This document shows, piece after piece, positions 1 through 6,262 of a stretch of DNA of 7,771 nt (within the stretch, counting starts at the first letter, position 1; the number at the start of each line of letters is the position of its first letter). Below the pieces are notes generated by a model, which saw only the letters and a list, made by a program, of their open reading frames with translations, searched no databases and was not told where the DNA came from. The translations under genes and the position numbers were made by a program. Source of the DNA: Flavobacteriaceae bacterium (GTDB taxonomy: Bacteria; Bacteroidota; Bacteroidia; Flavobacteriales; Flavobacteriaceae). The stretch spans positions 1-7,771 of the forward strand of contig JAUVCP010000086.1 in the NCBI GenBank assembly GCA_030590765.1, read 5' to 3'.

Positions 1-945
1 CGTCATATCCATACAAATAGTTCCTACAATAGAAGCTTTTTGACTATTCACAAACACAAAAGACAAGCCATTACCTAAATTTCTATTTAAACCATCAGCA
101 TATCCTATGGGCAAAATAGCAATTTTAGTTGGTTTTTTTGCAATAAATCTACGATTATAACTAACTGTTTCTCCAATAGCTATATGTTGAATCTGAGAAA
201 TTTTAGTCTTCAAATTACATACATTTTTAAGTTTGGCTGTTTCAATTTCATCATTCCCAAAACCGTACAAACCAATTCCCAGTCTTACCATATCAAATTG
301 TGCCTCTGGGTAATTGATAATACCTGAAGTATTTGAAATATGCTTTAACGGAGAGTAAGAAAGAACACTATTCAATTCAGTACTTATATTATCAAAAAGA
401 TTGATTTGTTGTTTTGTGAAATCTTCTTCATTTGGATCTTCACTAGCAGCAAAATGAGAATAAAAAGAGACAATATTCAAATTTGAAAATTCTTGAATAT
501 TGGATCTCAATTGTGGAATATCCGCTTCCTGAAATCCGAGTCTGTTCATCCCTGAATTGATCTTGATATGAACAGGGTAATTTTTCAATCCAGTTTTTTT
601 AACCGCCGAATAAAAATTACTTAGTGTTCTAAAATTATATAAATTAGGTTCTAAATTATAAGCAATAATTCTATCAAAATTCTCTATTTGAGGATGCAAA
701 ATAAGGATAGGCAACTTGATATTTGCATTTCGAAGAGCAATACCTTCATCTGTGTAAGCAACAGCTAAATAATCAACATTTTGTTGCTCAAGTAATTTAC
801 CAATTAGAATCGAATCACTACCATAAGCAAATGCCTTTATAACAACTAATAGTTTGGTTGCATCTTTAAATTTTGACCTAAAATAACGAATATTATGTTT
901 AACAGCTTTAGCATCAATTTCTAAAACTGTAGGATTATTGTTCAT
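1..945 (-). CDS. alr: Alanine racemase, partial (3' end beyond the left edge)
   Basis: This is the PLP-dependent racemase that interconverts L- and D-alanine in the cytoplasm and supplies D-Ala for peptidoglycan. The frame is open from the ATG at 945 to base 1, giving 315 codons; family members are about 360-390 residues, so only the C-terminal end is missing. Visible motifs are the PLP-lysine block IKAFAYGS (Lys37), MNRLGF with the substrate-binding Arg135, YSHFAAS (His164), the phosphate-binding SNTSG (Ser204), [10 protein letters not shown] with Arg221 under the pyridine nitrogen, the second catalytic base in ETVSYNRRF (Tyr263), and TICMDMT at the cut edge (Met312, Asp313). The start overlaps the end of tdk by 11 bases, which implies co-transcription and possibly translational coupling. 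The N-terminus begins directly with the racemase barrel, so this is not the MurF-Alr fusion known from some Bacteroidota. Identification is certain; only the missing end is unknown. Confidence 0.96.
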   Translation of the reverse strand, partial: MNNNPTVLEIDAKAVKHNIRYFRSKFKDATKLLVVIKAFAYGSDSILIGKLLEQQNVDYLAVAYTDEGIALRNANIKLPILILHPQIENFDRIIAYNLEPNLYNFRTLSNFYSAVKKTGLKNYPVHIKINSGMNRLGFQEADIPQLRSNIQEFSNLNIVSFYSHFAASEDPNEEDFTKQQINLFDNISTELNSVLSYSPLKHISNTSGIINYPEAQFDMVRLGIGLYGFGNDEIETAKLKNVCNLKTKISQIQHIAIGETVSYNRRFIAKKPTKIAILPIGYADGLNRNLGNGLSFVFVNSQKASIVGTICMDMT

Positions 946-1549
946 TTTTCTCTGATTCTTTCTTTTCTTTTTCCATTTGTATTGCTTTATAATAAGCAGC
1001 TCTGCTTAATGGTTCATATTCCTGAACTTCACCCAATAAAACCAGTTTATCATCAGATACGGTTCTATGGCTAAAATGAGCTAGATTACCTGTTTTGGTA
1101 CAAACAGCATGTACTTTTGTAACATATTCAGCTGTTGCCATCAATGCTGGCATTGGCCCGAAAGGATTCCCTTGAAAATCCATATCTAGTCCTGCAACAA
1201 TAACACGAACTCCCCTATTTGCCAAATCATTACAAATATGAACAATTTCATCATCAAAAAACTGAGCTTCATCAATACCAACAACATCAATATCATTAGC
1301 TAACAGGCTGATATTGGCAGAAGAAGGAACCGGTGTACAACGGATTTCAGATTCATCATGTGAAACTACCATCTCATCCGAATATCGAGTATCAATAGCA
1401 GGTTTAAATATTTCCACCTTTTGTTTGGCAAACTGTGCACGTTTAAGACGGCGGATTAATTCTTCGGTTTTACCAGAGAACATGGAGCCGCAAATCACTT
1501 CTATCCATCCAAACTGTTCGATATGATTTACTGTGTTTTCAAGAAACAT
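935..1549 (-). CDS. tdk: Thymidine kinase, type II (TK1-like)
   Basis: The enzyme phosphorylates thymidine with ATP in the pyrimidine salvage pathway. The 204-residue protein has the P-loop GSMFSGKT at residues 21-28, the Walker B-like block GIDEAQFF at 91-98 including the DEAQ motif, and the [15 protein letters not shown] substrate-site segment around 119-134. In the C-terminal lasso domain, most TK1 enzymes bind structural zinc through two Cys pairs. Here the first pair reads CTKT (Cys150, Thr153) and the second reads PLSRAAYY (Ser182, Ala185), so three of four ligands are absent. From memory this is usual for Flavobacterium thymidine kinases and is probably not inactivation. The residues after about 190 form a short charged tail rich in Lys and Glu. 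The ATG at 1549 gives the family N-terminus. The gene is first in a pair with alr, whose start lies inside the last codons of tdk. Confidence 0.96.
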   Translation of the reverse strand: MFLENTVNHIEQFGWIEVICGSMFSGKTEELIRRLKRAQFAKQKVEIFKPAIDTRYSDEMVVSHDESEIRCTPVPSSANISLLANDIDVVGIDEAQFFDDEIVHICNDLANRGVRVIVAGLDMDFQGNPFGPMPALMATAEYVTKVHAVCTKTGNLAHFSHRTVSDDKLVLLGEVQEYEPLSRAAYYKAIQMEKEKKESEKNEQ

Positions 1550-1559
1550 AATGATGTTT

Positions 1560-1576
1560 AAAGATTAAAAATCTTT
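1560..1576 (-). repeat. Small inverted repeat in the tdk leader
   Basis: A perfect 7-base inverted repeat, AAAGATT and AATCTTT around a 3-base loop, lies 10 bases before the tdk start codon. In the minus-strand transcript it would form a small AU-rich hairpin next to the ribosome landing site. It has only one G-C pair per stem, so it would be weak, and a chance origin in AT-rich DNA is quite possible. It is not followed by a pattern expected of a terminator of an upstream gene. Confidence 0.3.
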
Positions 1577-1632
1577 TTATATTTAAATTTGAGGTCAAAT
1601 TGTTAAGAAAATCTTATTTTTATTTTGTAAAA

Positions 1633-1640
1633 CAAAAGTA
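1633..1640 (-). promoter_or_regulatory. Candidate -7 box for tdk-alr
   Basis: The minus strand reads TACTTTTG, an exact match to the Bacteroidota housekeeping sigma -7 consensus TAnnTTTG. It lies about 85 bases before the tdk start. I do not see a convincing TTG -33 element at the usual spacing, so this rests on the -7 box alone. Such matches occur by chance in AT-rich DNA. Confidence 0.3.
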
Positions 1641-1676
1641 ATGAATTTCTTTAGTAGAATATTCTTTTGAAAATGT

Positions 1677-1684
1677 TAATTTTG
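1677..1684 (+). promoter_or_regulatory. Candidate -7 box for the unknown gene at 1732
   Basis: The plus strand reads TAATTTTG, matching TAnnTTTG exactly. It would start transcription near 1690, about 40 bases before the chosen ATG at 1732. The expected -33 TTG is replaced at best by a TTTAG near 1649-1653. It lies back to back with the tdk -7 candidate at 1633-1640, so the two promoters would diverge from the same 60-base region. Confidence 0.33.
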
Positions 1685-1731
1685 TGTTTTTGCAAAAAGA
1701 AAGGATTTGAATTAATTTTTTGTGTATGCCT

Positions 1732-2448
1732 ATGAGTTTGATAGATGATCTAAAGAATTTGGCTCAAGAAATTCTTCTGTTAGATGAAGATGTTGACGCC
1801 AATATTTTACGTAAGAAAACATTAGTTCTTTTTGAAAAATTGACAATATTAGATTACCATAATAAATTGAAAGTATCGTCAGAAATTGAAAAGATCGAAA
1901 ATTCTACTTCAGAAAAATCAGATCCAATTCTGGAATTAGAAAAAGAAGAATCTAAGATTGTTACAGCAATTGAAAATACTGATATACCTGAAATGGAATT
2001 GGAAACTAAACCTCCTGTTGATATAGAAGATTTATTTATTCCCACATTTGATTCCATAAAGGAAGATATGAGCCAAAAAGAAGAATTTAAAGACACTGTT
2101 ACCATAGAGGAAACTGAAAGATTCTTTGAAAGTAAAAGAATAGAAAAAATTCAGAAAAAAGCTATAGTAAAACAAGTTGAAAAAGAATCAAAACAGCTTT
2201 CCTTACATGATAAACTCCTTAGCAATACTATACAAATTGGTTTAAATGATAGAATAGCATTTGTAAATAATTTGTTTAATTTTAGTCAGGCAGATTTCAA
2301 TAAAATATTGAGTACTTTAAATGATTTTAACAACAGAAAAGAGGCTTTTGATTTTATTAATTATACTGTAAAATCAAAATACAACTGGAATGGTAAAGAA
2401 GATCTTGTTGAAAGATTTTTAACCATAATTGAAAGAAAATATTTATAG
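1732..2448 (+). CDS. Conserved Bacteroidota protein of unknown function
   Basis: I cannot assign a function. From the ATG at 1732 the product has 238 residues. No signal peptide or membrane segment is visible, so it should be cytoplasmic. Residues 1-45 look like a helical domain (MSLIDDLKNLAQEILL, then a second helix ending LTILDYHNK). A long acidic, Glu/Lys/Ser-rich middle (about 46-150) is probably disordered or coiled. It contains a more ordered-looking stretch, DIEDLFIPTFDSIKEDM followed by EEFKDTV. The C-terminal domain, about 155-238, begins SLHDKLL and includes GLNDRIAFVNNLF and EAFDFINYTV, ending in FLTIIERKYL. It resembles a short helical domain I recall from hypothetical proteins across Bacteroidota. 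Start choice: in-frame TTG (1720) and ATG (1726) also exist, but MSLIDDLK at 1732 looks like the natural N-terminus. It diverges from tdk and converges with the AsmA-like gene 30 bases after its stop, where I see no hairpin terminator. Confidence 0.85.
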   Translation: MSLIDDLKNLAQEILLLDEDVDANILRKKTLVLFEKLTILDYHNKLKVSSEIEKIENSTSEKSDPILELEKEESKIVTAIENTDIPEMELETKPPVDIEDLFIPTFDSIKEDMSQKEEFKDTVTIEETERFFESKRIEKIQKKAIVKQVEKESKQLSLHDKLLSNTIQIGLNDRIAFVNNLFNFSQADFNKILSTLNDFNNRKEAFDFINYTVKSKYNWNGKEDLVERFLTIIERKYL

Positions 2449-2478
2449 TTGATTTGTACTTATTGCAAAAGGAGTGAA

Positions 2479-4164
2479 TTACTTTCTCTCTTTTTTCAAT
2501 TTTCTTTTCTCTATCATTTTGTCTGTTTTTTTTGAAGTTTTATTCCCTAACGGCGATAAGGTGTTTACAATCCCACTTTGAAGAGTTTTCCATATATAAC
2601 TACCAAATCCCATAAATTTTTCGTGTTTGTGGTACATTTTAGCAATTCTAACATCTTTGTTTTTAATTGGGTTTGAATTATGTAGAACTTGGGTAATAGC
2701 CCAACTTAAAAGTTTACTTTTTTCATGAGTTTTATTTCTGTAAACAACAGCATCCAGATCTTGATAAAGCATTTTCATTGTGCCACTTGCTGAATAATTA
2801 TTTGCTTTAGCCTTAAAAGTTAAATGATCTAGATTTCCTTTTAATATTTTTAGCCCTAGTGCCGGATAAATTATTTTATCATAGTAGCTGAACTTTGAAA
2901 AGCCCAAACTTCCATCAAAATAAAATGTGTTTGTGTCGTCATTTAATGGTATTACAAAATTCAAATTCAAATGTCCTTGATTCAAAAGTTTTGCTTGCGT
3001 ATTAAGTGTCATTGGTGTATTCGTATATTCCTTTATATTTGATATATTTTTTAATTTACCATGAATACTATTGATGGATAATTTCATCTTCATTTCCTTA
3101 TGGGGAAATCGATTCTCTGCAAGTAAAAGGCAATCATCTAATTCAATATTATCAATGAAAATAGGCGTTTTCATCTCTTTAAGAAGTTGTTGTGGTAGTT
3201 TTTTAGCTATCTTTTCATTAAAAGGTTTTCGTTTGTCCTTATAAAATTCAAATGATCCTTTAGAAATAAAGATACTATCGATGAAAACCTGTTGTTTTTT
3301 TAACAGTCTGGACAGATCAAAACGGTATAATTGAATCAATTCAACATCAAAATTCAAAACCGGATCATTATATTTAAATTTATTTGCCAAAGCAATTTTT
3401 CCAGCAAATGGTTCTAATTTTAAGCCTTTTATTTGAATATCAAATGTTTTGGTATTTAAATTAAACTCTTCAATGGCAAGGTTATAATTTTCATTAGATA
3501 CACTTAATGCTATATCATTTACCTTATAAATATTATCAATCAATTCAATTTTAAAGATCTGATCATGAACTTTTTTAAGTTGAAATCCGTCTAGATTAAA
3601 ACTGGTAGGCTTATGCTGAAAAATGGGTTTATAACTAATTGAATCAACAACTGTAAATTGAATATTATTAAAATTAAATCTGTCAATTTCAAAACCGGAA
3701 ATTCCTTTGATATAAATAGAATCTAAATCTATTGGTTGATTATCCTGTTTCGAATTTTGAGTATTACCATCCTTTTTATTCGTTTCTTTGATAAAAACAT
3801 CATTGATATCAATTTCACCAAATCTAATATACTTATCTCTAAGATAATCTAAATAATGAATGTCATACACTTTTACAGAGCCTATAGTGATTTTTTTAAT
3901 ACTATCATTTTCTGTATTTGACGATAAAGAATCTAAACTAACATCTGATCTTAATCCAATAAAAATATTGCTAAGAGTAATAGATCTATCAAGTAATTTA
4001 AATTTTACATTGCCGACACTTGTAGCATACTGAATTGACTTATTATTGTTTATCAATTTTGCTATTCGATCTTCAACAAGGTTTGAAATAAATATTTTAG
4101 CCAAAAAAAGGACTAGCCCAATTAGGAGTACTATGATCAGACTAAACTTTAAAATTCTTCTCAT
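2479..4164 (-). CDS. AsmA-like (DUF748-type) membrane-anchored protein
   Basis: The 561-residue product has one N-terminal hydrophobic segment (about residues 5-27, preceded by MRRILK), predicting an inner-membrane anchor with the rest in the periplasm. The body is a long run of alternating beta-strand-like segments (for example VGNVKFKLLDRSITLSNIFI, then IYIKGISGFEIDRFNF). This is typical of AsmA/TamB-related proteins, which form elongated beta-taco structures and are linked to lipid transport or outer-membrane homeostasis. The region around 480-526 carries a distinctive block, LLSWAITQVLHNSNP through GFGSYIWKTLQ. The tail (542-561) is strongly basic, with many Lys and Arg. There is no catalytic motif. 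The family call rests on architecture, not on a sharp motif, so the exact subfamily and substrate are unknown. It follows the ArsC-like gene by 46 bases on the same strand (34 bases less one reading unit of spacer is all AT-rich), so the two may be co-transcribed. Confidence 0.75.
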   Translation of the reverse strand: MRRILKFSLIIVLLIGLVLFLAKIFISNLVEDRIAKLINNNKSIQYATSVGNVKFKLLDRSITLSNIFIGLRSDVSLDSLSSNTENDSIKKITIGSVKVYDIHYLDYLRDKYIRFGEIDINDVFIKETNKKDGNTQNSKQDNQPIDLDSIYIKGISGFEIDRFNFNNIQFTVVDSISYKPIFQHKPTSFNLDGFQLKKVHDQIFKIELIDNIYKVNDIALSVSNENYNLAIEEFNLNTKTFDIQIKGLKLEPFAGKIALANKFKYNDPVLNFDVELIQLYRFDLSRLLKKQQVFIDSIFISKGSFEFYKDKRKPFNEKIAKKLPQQLLKEMKTPIFIDNIELDDCLLLAENRFPHKEMKMKLSINSIHGKLKNISNIKEYTNTPMTLNTQAKLLNQGHLNLNFVIPLNDDTNTFYFDGSLGFSKFSYYDKIIYPALGLKILKGNLDHLTFKAKANNYSASGTMKMLYQDLDAVVYRNKTHEKSKLLSWAITQVLHNSNPIKNKDVRIAKMYHKHEKFMGFGSYIWKTLQSGIVNTLSPLGNKTSKKTDKMIEKRKLKKERK

Positions 4165-4210
4165 TATTACAAATAAAAGAATAAATATAAATAGATTTTT
4201 TCAAATTTAA

Positions 4211-4576
4211 CTATTTTATTTCATGATGTCCCTTAAAAAAATCTGCTATTAGTTCCAGATTCTTTTTACTATTCCCAATAAAAATTTGATTGTTAACAAT
4301 TATTACTGGTCGTTTTAAAAAAGTATACTCTTCTAAAATCAATTGCTTATAATCTTTTTCTGATAAAGTTTCATTTTTAAGATCCATTGCTTTATACATT
4401 TTAGCTCTTTTACTAAACAAGCATTCATAGCTTCCTGATAGCTCTTTCATTTCCTCCAGCTGACTTACTGTAATAGCTTCTGTTTTAATTTCTTGTAAGG
4501 TAAATCCGTCGAGTGGAATACTTTTTAAAATTCTTTTACAAGTATCACAGGTTTTTAAAAAATAGATTTTTTTCAT
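4211..4576 (-). CDS. ArsC/Spx-family thioredoxin-fold protein
   Basis: This is a small cytoplasmic protein of 121 residues from the ATG at 4576. An in-frame TTG at 4606 would add ten residues, but MKKIYFLKTCDTCKRIL starts straight into the first beta strand and is the natural N-terminus. The CxxC at Cys10-Cys13 sits in the loop after strand one, as in the ArsC/YffB/Spx family. The family's conserved segments are present: FSKRAKMYK (Arg57 area), and LKRPVIIVNNQIFIG (Arg89, cis-Pro90) near the C-terminus. True arsenate reductases of this class keep one catalytic Cys, while CxxC members include redox-sensing Spx-like regulators and YffB-like proteins. I therefore do not call it an arsenate reductase, and no arsenic-resistance genes lie nearby. 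It is divergent from the dinB-like gene with 41 bases between start codons. Confidence 0.88.
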   Translation of the reverse strand: MKKIYFLKTCDTCKRILKSIPLDGFTLQEIKTEAITVSQLEEMKELSGSYECLFSKRAKMYKAMDLKNETLSEKDYKQLILEEYTFLKRPVIIVNNQIFIGNSKKNLELIADFFKGHHEIK

Positions 4577-4603
4577 TATAAATTTAAAATTGGTTATTTT
4601 TAA

Positions 4604-4611
4604 CAAAAATA
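4604..4611 (-). promoter_or_regulatory. Candidate -7 box for the ArsC-like gene
   Basis: The minus strand reads TATTTTTG, matching TAnnTTTG, about 28 bases before the chosen ATG at 4576. A TTTC in place of TTTG occurs 21 bases further upstream, inside the first codons of the divergent DinB-family gene. The match is weak because the surrounding DNA is almost entirely A and T. Confidence 0.25.
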
Positions 4612-4617
4612 AGAAAG

Positions 4618-5076
4618 ATGAATTTAATATTTGAAACTGCTTTTTTTAACAGAAAAGTTTTAAGGGATTTATTGGAAGAATTAAGCTATGAACAGCTTAC
4701 CATGATACCCAAAAAATTTAATAATTCCATCTTCTGGAACATTGCACATATATTGGTTACACAACAATTATTAATCTATGAGTTTTCAGGTCTTCCAAAT
4801 ACTATTGATGATAAAATAATAGAAAAATTCAGAAAAGGGACAAAAGCTACAACAGATATTTCTATGAAAGAAATTGAATCTGTAAAAAATCAATTAATCC
4901 CTGTAATTGAAAAAACCCAAGATGATTATAAAAATGGTGTGTTTAAAAAATATACACCATATCATACCAGTGTCAATATCTCTTTAAACAATATTGATGA
5001 TGCTCTAAAATTCAACGCATTTCATGATGGAATTCATTTAGGAGTAATCTTATCCTTAAAAAAAATAGTGCTGTGA
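4618..5076 (+). CDS. DinB-family protein (putative metal-binding four-helix bundle)
   Basis: The 152-residue product fits the DinB/YfiT superfamily of about 150-170 residue four-helix bundles. The presumed metal-binding triad is visible: His44 in WNIAHILVTQQ, then His136 and His140 in FHDGIHLGVI near the C-terminus. Both blocks sit where the family has them, on the second and last helices. Relatives include thiol transferases that use bacillithiol or mycothiol, and many members with no known substrate; nothing here identifies the substrate. The name DinB comes from Bacillus DNA-damage induction and does not imply the E. coli polymerase IV. The ATG at 4618 is preceded by AAGAAAG, which may serve as a weak ribosome-binding site. 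The metB-like gene begins 41 bases after the stop, on the same strand, so the two may share a transcript. Neither redox role nor pathway link can be shown from sequence alone. Confidence 0.87.
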   Translation: MNLIFETAFFNRKVLRDLLEELSYEQLTMIPKKFNNSIFWNIAHILVTQQLLIYEFSGLPNTIDDKIIEKFRKGTKATTDISMKEIESVKNQLIPVIEKTQDDYKNGVFKKYTPYHTSVNISLNNIDDALKFNAFHDGIHLGVILSLKKIVL

Positions 5077-5117
5077 AGCTTTGTATATATGGATAACAAA
5101 CAGTTTACAAATTGATT

Positions 5118-6262
5118 ATGGACTTTAATACAAAAGTGATCCATGGAGGTCAGGTACATGACCCAAGTACAGGGGCAATAATGACTCCAATCTACCAAAC
5201 ATCTACCTTTGCTCAATCATCACCCGGGATTGATAAAGGTTATGAATATTCAAGAACAGCTAATCCAACCCGTACCGCTTTAGAAAATGCTTTGGCATGT
5301 ATCGAAAATGGTGAATTTGGTCTGGCATTTACATCTGGTGTAGCTGCAATTGACGCCGTACTTAAAATGTTGAATCCTGGAGATGAAGTTATTTCAACCA
5401 ATGATTTGTATGGTGGAACTTTCAGACTATTTACAAAGATATTTCAAAAATACGGGATCAAATTTCATTTTGTAGGAATGGGAAATCCTTACAAAATTGA
5501 AGAATTTACCAATAAAAATACCAAAATGATTTGGGTGGAAACACCAACAAATCCAATGTTAAACATTATTGATATCGAAAAAGTTTCTGAAATTGCAAAA
5601 AGACACAATACATTACTGATAGTTGACAATACTTTTGCTACTCCCTATTTACAAAAACCATTAGATCTTGGTGCAAATATTGTTATGCATTCTGCAACAA
5701 AATATTTAGGAGGTCATTCTGATCTTGTTGCCGGAGCATTAGTGGTAAAAGACAAATACTTAGCTGATGAATTGTATTTTATCCAAAATTCTACAGGTGC
5801 GATTTGCGGGCCTATGGATAGTTTTTTAGTTTACGTGGTATAAAAACTTTGCATTTACGTATGCAACGGCATTGTGAAAACGGTAGAGCTATTGCTGAGT
5901 TTTTATCTTCTCATCCTAAAATAGATAACGTTTACTGGCCTGGATTTAAAACCCATCCTAATCATAATATTGCTGTAAAACAAATGAAAGATTTTGGTGG
6001 CATGGTTTCTTTTACATTGAAGGGTAATAATTATAAAGATGCGATAGAAATATTAGAGAATTTGAGCATATTTACATTGGCAGAATCTTTGGGTGGTGTA
6101 GAATCTTTATGTGGTCATCCGGCAAGTATGAGTCACGGATCCATTCCTAAAAAAGAAAGAGAAAAAGTAGGAGTTATCTATTCACTTATTCGATTAAGTA
6201 TTGGTATTGAAAGTGAAAAAGACTTGATTAAGGATTTAGAAAAAGCTTTAAAATTAGTTTAG
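5118..6262 (+). pseudogene. metB: Cystathionine gamma-synthase-type enzyme, split by a -1 frame offset
   Basis: This is a trans-sulfuration PLP enzyme (Cys/Met metabolism family), most like cystathionine gamma-synthase, which joins an activated homoserine and cysteine on the way to methionine. The first frame runs from the ATG at 5118 to TAA at 5841-5843; the second carries the rest to TAG at 6260-6262. One extra base near 5829-5834 would join them into 381 residues, the usual family length. Expected GPMDSFLVLRGIKTLHLRM is broken after FLV. Numbering the joined protein from 5118, it shows YEYSRTANPTR (Tyr44, Arg46, PLP phosphate), DLYGGTFR, VDNTFATPYL (Asp170), the PLP lysine in HSATKYLGGHSD (Lys195), SLGGVESL (Glu329) and the carboxylate-binding Arg in RLSIGIE (Arg359). 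The first frame alone lacks that Arg and half the C-terminal domain, so it should be inactive. Both halves look unspoiled, so the break is recent, an assembly error, or bridged by frameshifting (see the site at 5822-5828). Cystathionine gamma-lyase or beta-lyase activity cannot be excluded. An in-frame TTG at 5112 is an unlikely start. Confidence 0.85.
5822..5828 (+). other. T-TTT-TTA heptamer at the metB frame break (possible -1 slippery site)
   Basis: The heptamer fits the X-XXY-YYZ rule in the correct phase: the zero-frame codons are AGT TTT TTA GTT. A -1 slip here would continue as AGT TTA CGT GGT, giving FLSLRGIKTL against the expected FLVLRGIKTL, with the same length and one residue changed. 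The first-frame stop follows 12 bases later. A 6-bp inverted repeat (TTGCAT 5849-5854, ATGCAA 5861-5866) lies 20 bases downstream, which is farther than usual for a stimulatory stem. The heptamer simply encodes conserved Phe-Leu with AT-rich codons, so it may be coincidence. Confidence 0.3.

Noticed and set aside
1314..1526. Plus-strand open frame inside tdk
   Set aside because: It is the antisense shadow of a well-conserved kinase frame and has no recognisable features.
2449..2478. Bidirectional terminator between the two convergent genes
   Set aside because: The 30-base spacer holds no inverted repeat of useful length.
4202..4209. TAAATTTG on the minus strand, a possible -7 box for the AsmA-like gene
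   Set aside because: It matches TAnnTTTG but has no TTG at the -33 distance and sits at the end of the ArsC-like coding region in almost pure A/T sequence; co-transcription explains the arrangement equally well.
4577..4606. TTG at 4606 as the start of the ArsC-like protein
   Set aside because: It adds ten residues before the family's normal N-terminus and overlaps the candidate promoter; the ATG at 4576 is the natural start.
5080..5111. Inverted repeat TTTGTA / TACAAA before the metB-like gene, considered as a riboswitch or operator for methionine control
   Set aside because: The leader is only 41 bases, far too short for a SAM riboswitch, and the 6-base arms are AT-rich with a 20-base loop; chance is sufficient.
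5849..5866. Hairpin TTGCAT/ATGCAA as a frameshift-stimulating stem
   Set aside because: It has only six pairs, two of them G-C, starts 20 bases after the heptamer, and simply encodes the conserved LHLRMQ; not convincing on its own.
5849..6262. Second metB frame as an independent gene starting at TTG 5849 or ATG 5861
   Set aside because: Its sequence is the direct continuation of the enzyme and lacks the PLP lysine half; no start signal precedes it.
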